From CAMBRQ01 sp945870325 (GTDB lineage: Bacteria > Bacillota > Clostridia > Lachnospirales > Lachnospiraceae): 44,828 nt of DNA. This document shows, piece by piece, positions 40,825 through 44,828 of this stretch. The translations under genes were made by a program, and so were the position numbers. Location of the stretch: positions 1 through 44,828 of the forward strand of contig NZ_JBNPMC010000030.1 of NCBI RefSeq assembly GCF_050313795.1, given 5' to 3'. Position 1 is the first letter of the stretch; each line of letters begins with the position of its first letter. The notes under the pieces were generated by a model. That model did not search any database. It worked only from the letters and a program-made list of their open reading frames with translations, and was not told the origin of the DNA.

Positions 40825-41475
40825 ATGACGAAGAAGAATGCAGCTTTCCAGATCTTGCTGCTGCTATTTTTGACCTGTGGTACAGCGTTTTCTCAGACGT
40901 TGGCATTAAAAGCGAATATTGGAGTGTGTGCCTGTTGGGATGCTGTGGGACTTAATGTGTATGAAATCTGTGGGCTGAAGGTTGGAACGCTTAGTATGAT
41001 CTTACATATTTTATGTGTTCTTATCCAATTTGCCATACAGGGCAGGGAATTTAAGGTGAGGAAGATATTCCAGATACCATATGTGATTGTATTCGGAATG
41101 TTTTTGAATTTCTTCTATTATAATATGCTTACATTTGAACTTCACAGTTACGGAATGAAACTTTTATTTGTCATTTTGGCTTATGTAGGACTGGGACTGT
41201 TTTTGGGACCGCTCCTTCTGCTGAATTTGGTAACCATTCCCAGTGAGGCAATGTGCATTGTCATCAGTGGAAAATATGAGATTGATTATGCAAAAGTAAG
41301 GATTTCCCTAGACGCACTGTGTATTATCATATCGGTCATATTGTCTATATCCGGTGGGGTGTCAATCAAAGTGAGGGAAGGCACAATCATCGGGATGCTA
41401 ATGTTGGGAACGTTAGAAAAACTGAGTATGAAAATTTTTAGCCCATATATAGAGAAGGTAAAAAAGATTTCCTAG
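40825..41475 (+). CDS. YczE/YitT-like integral membrane protein
   Basis: The 216-aa product has about five membrane helices (around residues 8-28, 50-68, 80-98, 108-132 and 160-185) and the N-terminal FSQTLALKANIGVCACWDAV motif that resembles YczE/YyaS-type proteins. Function unknown. GAGGGGAT lies 8 nt before the ATG at 40825; a TATAAT box at about 40785 fits a promoter. It is divergent from lysR, so it may be a regulatory target. A hairpin terminator follows. Confidence 0.72.
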   Translation: MTKKNAAFQILLLLFLTCGTAFSQTLALKANIGVCACWDAVGLNVYEICGLKVGTLSMILHILCVLIQFAIQGREFKVRKIFQIPYVIVFGMFLNFFYYNMLTFELHSYGMKLLFVILAYVGLGLFLGPLLLLNLVTIPSEAMCIVISGKYEIDYAKVRISLDALCIIISVILSISGGVSIKVREGTIIGMLMLGTLEKLSMKIFSPYIEKVKKIS

Positions 41476-41482
41476 AACAATG

Positions 41483-41524
41483 AAAGGGGGTTTTGTGAGA
41501 AACGTTTCTTGCAAAACCTTTTTA
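41483..41524 (+). terminator. Intrinsic terminator of the YczE-like gene
   Basis: GGTTTTG (41489-41495) pairs with CAAAACC (41512-41518) outside an AGAA/TTCT stem, followed by TTTTT. Confidence 0.7.
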
Positions 41525-41577
41525 AGTATAAATATTTTCTGGAAAGCGAATTGACAGAAAATAAAAAAATGGCGAGA

Positions 41578-43031
41578 TTTTCAAGGTAAGTGCAACATCT
41601 TTTAAATAAAGTAAATGCAACAGAAAAAGTGGCTTTCAAAAGGTCACTTTTTTCAGATTTCAAGAGGAAAAGGCTTGTTTTGAGTAAAAAAGTGCATGCG
41701 AAATAGACCTGAAACAGGATTTTTCAGGTTAAATGTAACGGTTTTAAGTGTTGCGTTTACTTTGACGCGTAATGGTTATTTTAGCAGCCCGGGAGTGAGA
41801 AGGACTTTCTTTGCCGGGATCTGTTCCAAGCCGAGGAGCACAAAAAATCATCCGGAAAGACATCCATGGCAAGGTCGTAGGGACATTTTTCAAACAGGGA
41901 CTTGCGGACATAGCTGTTGATATGGTTTGTCGCCAGCGTCATGTCTGCCTGCATAAACCTGTCCACGGAAGTACCCTTCGGCACGATTCTCCGCAGGAGT
42001 TTATGATTGGTCTCGCACTGGGCTTTCTGGTCGGAGCGGTTTGGCTCGCAGAAAAAGACCTTCGTGCGCTTTCCGCCATAGACCGAGCGCTCCATGCCTT
42101 TGATGTCTGAAAACTCTTTTCCGTTATCAGTGAGGATCAGAGGGAAGCAGACAGAAAACAATTCCTGACCCAAAGCTTCTTCGATGATATCGAGCATTCT
42201 GACTACGGAACCGGAATCATGTGCCTGCAGAGCAAAGTAGAGCTGCATGTGGAACAAGGTAAAGTGAAGGCTTAAGATGGCGCCGGAATCGGATTTCGTG
42301 CCTTCCACACAGTCCATCTGCACGACAGGGACATCATGAGATTGGATAAAGGACAGGAAATCCTGATAAAGATGTCCTGTTTTGGATACGGGTGGTTCCG
42401 GGTGAGGCTGTGGTTTGCGTCTGGGTTTGCGCTTTACGGCTTCGGGAAGATCAACAGGCCGGACATCGAGCTCGCAGTTTCCAATCAGCCGGCGGATGGT
42501 GGATTCGCTCACGGGAAGGCGGTCCTTGTTTGTCTGCACGATGTGATAGATGGACTGCCCTCTGCGGATCAGAGGCGTGACAGTAGAATTGATTTCATCC
42601 AGCTGCGCGGCAGTGAGGTCAAACCCGTTGCGTGAGTTGACGAGGGTATCCTTATATTGCTGGTGAGCCGTCCTGCCGTAATAAAAACGCTGTTCAAAAT
42701 GGCAGAAACTATGTTTGTGGCAGGAATTGCAAAGCCGGAGCGGATGCGCGAGGAGGGCATCGCAGAAAGCTTGTATATAATCCGGACAGTATCGTTTAGC
42801 CTTGGCGCAGAACTTGCATTTTTTCTGGCAGGCGGAAGCGCCACATACATGGAGATGGGAGCAGCCCGAAGCATTCAGGCAGTCACAGCATCAAGAGGAA
42901 ATTGATTGAAAGGAATTCCTGGCGGTAAGACAGCACTTTATGAAAGTAATTGATCGTATATTTTTCAAAGTAACTGCAACAGATAGACTTTTCAGAGTAA
43001 GTGCAACAGGGTGTTGCATTTACTTTGAAAA
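41578..43031. mobile_element. Degenerate IS30-family insertion sequence, about 1.45 kb
   Basis: The ends are matching inverted repeats: TTTTCAAGGTAAGTGCAACA at 41578-41597, and on the other strand TTTTCAAAGTAAATGCAACA ending at 43031 (18 of 20 identical). Additional subterminal copies of AAAGTAANTGCAAC lie near 41607, 41740-41760, 42965 and 42992. The element holds one broken transposase gene on the minus strand. Exact ends and target duplication are uncertain. Confidence 0.75.
41776..42890 (-). pseudogene. IS30-family transposase, N-terminally truncated and frameshifted
   Basis: The frame contains a cysteine-rich zinc-ribbon-like part (CQKKCKFCAKAKRYCPDY, then LCNSCHKHSFCHFEQRFYYG). The IS30-type DDE catalytic core follows: QMDCVEGTKSDSGA, PLILTDNGKEFSD, and FCEPNRSDQKAQCETNHKLL with the final E. 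It begins right after an in-frame TGA (42891-42893) without a start codon, so the N-terminal helix-turn-helix is missing. Near the end a T-run one base short (41842-41847) shifts the frame; the original ending LLGLEQIPAKKVLLTPGLLK is readable in the next frame to 41776. It is surely inactive. Confidence 0.82.
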
Positions 43032-43058
43032 ATTTCAAAATAAAAAAATGTAATGCGG

Positions 43059-43078
43059 ACATAAGAAAATGTAATGTT
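43059..43078. promoter_or_regulatory. T-N11-A operator copy D, upstream of the second NSS gene
   Basis: ACATAAGAAAATGTAATGTT fits the five-copy consensus exactly. It ends 4 bp before the -35 box, the same placement as copy A at the first NSS gene. It is outside the adjacent IS remnant. Confidence 0.75.
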
Positions 43079-43082
43079 TTCA

Positions 43083-43111
43083 TTGACCTTAAGGGATATA
43101 AGAGGTATAAT
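43083..43111 (+). promoter_or_regulatory. Promoter of the second NSS gene
   Basis: TTGACC (43083-43088) and TATAAT (43106-43111) are 17 bp apart. Confidence 0.85.
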
Positions 43112-43180
43112 AGACAAAATGGAAATAAAAATTGATTTATTTTATCCATTTTATATTTTATAAGAATGGGAGGCTTTTTT

Positions 43181-44671
43181 ATGGAGCAGAAGCAGCAAGG
43201 ATTTAGTACTATAGGTTATATTGCGGCTGCACTTGGTATGTGTATCGGTACAGGTAATGTTTGGCGTTTTCCACGAATTTGCGCAGCAAATGGTGGCGGG
43301 GCATTTATTCTAGCATGGACAATTGCTATGTTGATTTATGCAGTTCCGCTTCTTTCGGCAGAGATGGCCATTGGTAAGAAAACAAGACTTGGAACAGTGG
43401 GAGCGTTCCGGGATATGGGTGGAAAGAAATATACATGGATGGGCTTTTTTGTTGCGGCAGTGTGTTTCTTCCTTATGAGTTATTATTGCGTACTGCAAGG
43501 ATATTGTATGAAGTATGCGGTTAATTCATTGACTTCTTTCCAGTCGAATATGTCGACAGAGACAACATCGGCGATGTGGACAGCATTTACAGACTCGCCG
43601 GCACAGGTTATTATTTTCCATGCGATTGGTTTTGCGGCGGCTTGTTTTATTGTATATAAAGGAGTTGCGGACGGTATCGAAAAATTTTGCAAGGTTGCTA
43701 TTCCGTTATTGTTCCTGATACTTGTGGCGTTAGCGATTTATGCGGTTACATTGCCGGGAGCTAGTCAGGGACTTCAATATCTCTTTACAATTAAGAGCGA
43801 ATATCTTTTCAGTCCGAATACGTGGATTCAGGCTTTCATTCAGGCTGCATGGTCAACGGGAGCAGGCTGGGGCTTCATTATTACATATGCGAATTATGTA
43901 AAAAAAGAAGAAGATATTCCAACAAGTTGTATGATTATGGGTCTTGGGGATAACCTTGGAGCGATTTTATCCGCACTCGTTGTAATCCCAGCTATTTGTG
44001 CTTTGTCTGTTACACCAGAAGCTGCGAACGAGGCGCTTGGACAGGGCAATTTTGGAATTACGTTTATTTATATTTATCAGTTATTCTCGACGATTCCGGG
44101 TGGAAGAATGATTTCGTTTATTTTCTTCATTGTGCTCGCAATTGCCGCTATCACATCTCTGTTTTCTATGATAGAGGTTGGTGTAAAAGTACTTGTTGAT
44201 TTGGGGGTTGTACGCAAGAAAGCAGTTGTATATATCTGTCTTGCTGGATTCTTAGTAGGATGCTTCTCGGCATGGTCATTAAACAACATCGACAATCAAG
44301 ATTGGGTATGGGGTGTAGGCCTTCTGGTCAGCGGAGCTTTGATTTCTCTGGTTGCAATCAAGTATGGTGTTGAGAAACTTAGAAATGAAGAAGTTAATGC
44401 GGAAGGTGCGGGTATGCATTTCCCGAAAGCTTACTTTAATGTATGTATGTATATCATGCCGATTATCGTTGCTGTTATGGTAATCTACTGGTTCATCCAG
44501 ACAAAGGATTGGTTCCCGGATACATGGCTCAATCCATTTATCATACAGGACAATACAGGAACAATTATCTTACAGTTTGTGGTTGTTATCGTTGCCGGTC
44601 TGGCTCTTACAAAGTTCTTTAATAAAAAGACAGGAAAGGGACCGATTACAAAAGACGAGAACTGTCAATAA
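43181..44671 (+). CDS. NSS family sodium-dependent transporter (MetP-like, second of two)
   Basis: The 496-aa protein is an NSS symporter with about 12 helices. Helix 1 carries the Na+/substrate motif LGMCIGTGNVWRFPRICAANG (split: LGMCIGTGNVWRFP, ANGGGAF). The GAGWGFIITYANYVKKEEDI stretch lies near residue 230. Start 43181 (MEQKQQG) has GGGAGG 8 nt upstream; an upstream ATG at 43166 precedes that box. The gene directly behind encodes a MetS-like subunit, which points to the methionine/alanine-importing MetPS type; substrate remains inferred. Confidence 0.92.
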   Translation: MEQKQQGFSTIGYIAAALGMCIGTGNVWRFPRICAANGGGAFILAWTIAMLIYAVPLLSAEMAIGKKTRLGTVGAFRDMGGKKYTWMGFFVAAVCFFLMSYYCVLQGYCMKYAVNSLTSFQSNMSTETTSAMWTAFTDSPAQVIIFHAIGFAAACFIVYKGVADGIEKFCKVAIPLLFLILVALAIYAVTLPGASQGLQYLFTIKSEYLFSPNTWIQAFIQAAWSTGAGWGFIITYANYVKKEEDIPTSCMIMGLGDNLGAILSALVVIPAICALSVTPEAANEALGQGNFGITFIYIYQLFSTIPGGRMISFIFFIVLAIAAITSLFSMIEVGVKVLVDLGVVRKKAVVYICLAGFLVGCFSAWSLNNIDNQDWVWGVGLLVSGALISLVAIKYGVEKLRNEEVNAEGAGMHFPKAYFNVCMYIMPIIVAVMVIYWFIQTKDWFPDTWLNPFIIQDNTGTIILQFVVVIVAGLALTKFFNKKTGKGPITKDENCQ

Positions 44672-44694
44672 GAATAGAAAGAAGGTAATGTATT

Positions 44695-44808
44695 ATGACG
44701 ATGGATGCAATTATTATGATGGTAGTTACTCTCGTAGGATATACCGGCGGGTTTGCCTATTTTATGGTAAAAGTATTCAAAAAGGAAAAAGGGAAATCTT
44801 CCAAATAA
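44695..44808 (+). CDS. MetS-like small subunit of an NSS transporter, 37 aa
   Basis: The product MTMDAIIMMVVTLVGYTGG plus FAYFMVKVFKKEKGKSSK has one membrane helix and a basic C-terminal tail, the pattern of the MetS small subunit of methionine/alanine NSS importers. It begins 23 bp after the transporter stop, with AGAAGG about 10 nt upstream, so it is cotranscribed. An overlapping ATG at 44688 opens a different frame with unlikely composition. Too short for most gene finders. Confidence 0.85.
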   Translation: MTMDAIIMMVVTLVGYTGGFAYFMVKVFKKEKGKSSK

Positions 44809-44828
44809 ATAATTGAAAGATTGTTAAA

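Noticed and set aside
42336..42905. Rightward ORFs inside the IS element
   Set aside because: They are shadows of the transposase frame on the minus strand, which shows clear catalytic-core and zinc-ribbon motifs.

Overview
The window reads as a chromosomal segment of a spore-forming, amino-acid-fermenting member of the Clostridia, most likely a Lachnospiraceae-type organism (inference). The basis is a spoVA sporulation cluster, a D-proline reductase (Stickland) operon, selenocysteine machinery, an IS30-type transposase remnant and Na+-coupled amino-acid transporters. No rRNA, CRISPR array or prophage was seen.

Layout. 1-2.1 kb: spoVAC-spoVAD-spoVAE, interleaved with a GGGGAC-type palindromic repeat. 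2.1-6.7 kb: a large multi-arm inverted repeat, a Na/Pi cotransporter, a small hypothetical gene, and a divergent AraC regulator/MFS transporter pair. 6.8-7.4 kb: an apparently unannotated type I toxin-antitoxin module (28-aa toxin, convergent antisense RNA) beside tRNA-Gly(CCC). 7.5-11.1 kb: a three-gene MacB/FtsX-type ABC system. 11.2-16.3 kb: housekeeping and hypothetical genes (PTS-IIC-like protein, cobalamin adenosyltransferase, small alarmone synthetase, YitT, PHP phosphoesterase).

16.4-33.8 kb is the core: yedF-selD-selA-selB-lysR, then a cysteine-desulfurase-like enzyme, yedE, a TusA-like protein and a DUF3343 protein; then tetR and prdF on the minus strand; then tRNA-Sec; then prdC-prdA-small ORF-prdB and, from a second promoter, prdD-prdE. 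SelD and PrdB are both selenoproteins read through an in-frame TGA. Selenium delivery, Sec synthesis, Sec decoding and a Sec client enzyme therefore sit within 18 kb. Two near-identical 17-bp dyads flank the prdF/prdC divergence, and the sigma-54 activator prdR that I recall between prdC and prdA in Clostridioides difficile is absent.

34.2-44.8 kb: a B3/B4-domain protein, a YcxB-like membrane protein, a TSUP-like permease, two NSS-family Na+ symporters, a decayed PutP-like symporter, a LysR regulator, a YitT/YczE-like membrane protein and a degenerate IS30 element. Five copies of a 20-bp T-N11-A motif lie upstream of the two NSS genes, a 25-aa peptide gene and the putP remnant, which suggests a local Na+/amino-acid transport regulon. 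The last gene is a 37-aa MetS-like small subunit directly behind the second NSS transporter.
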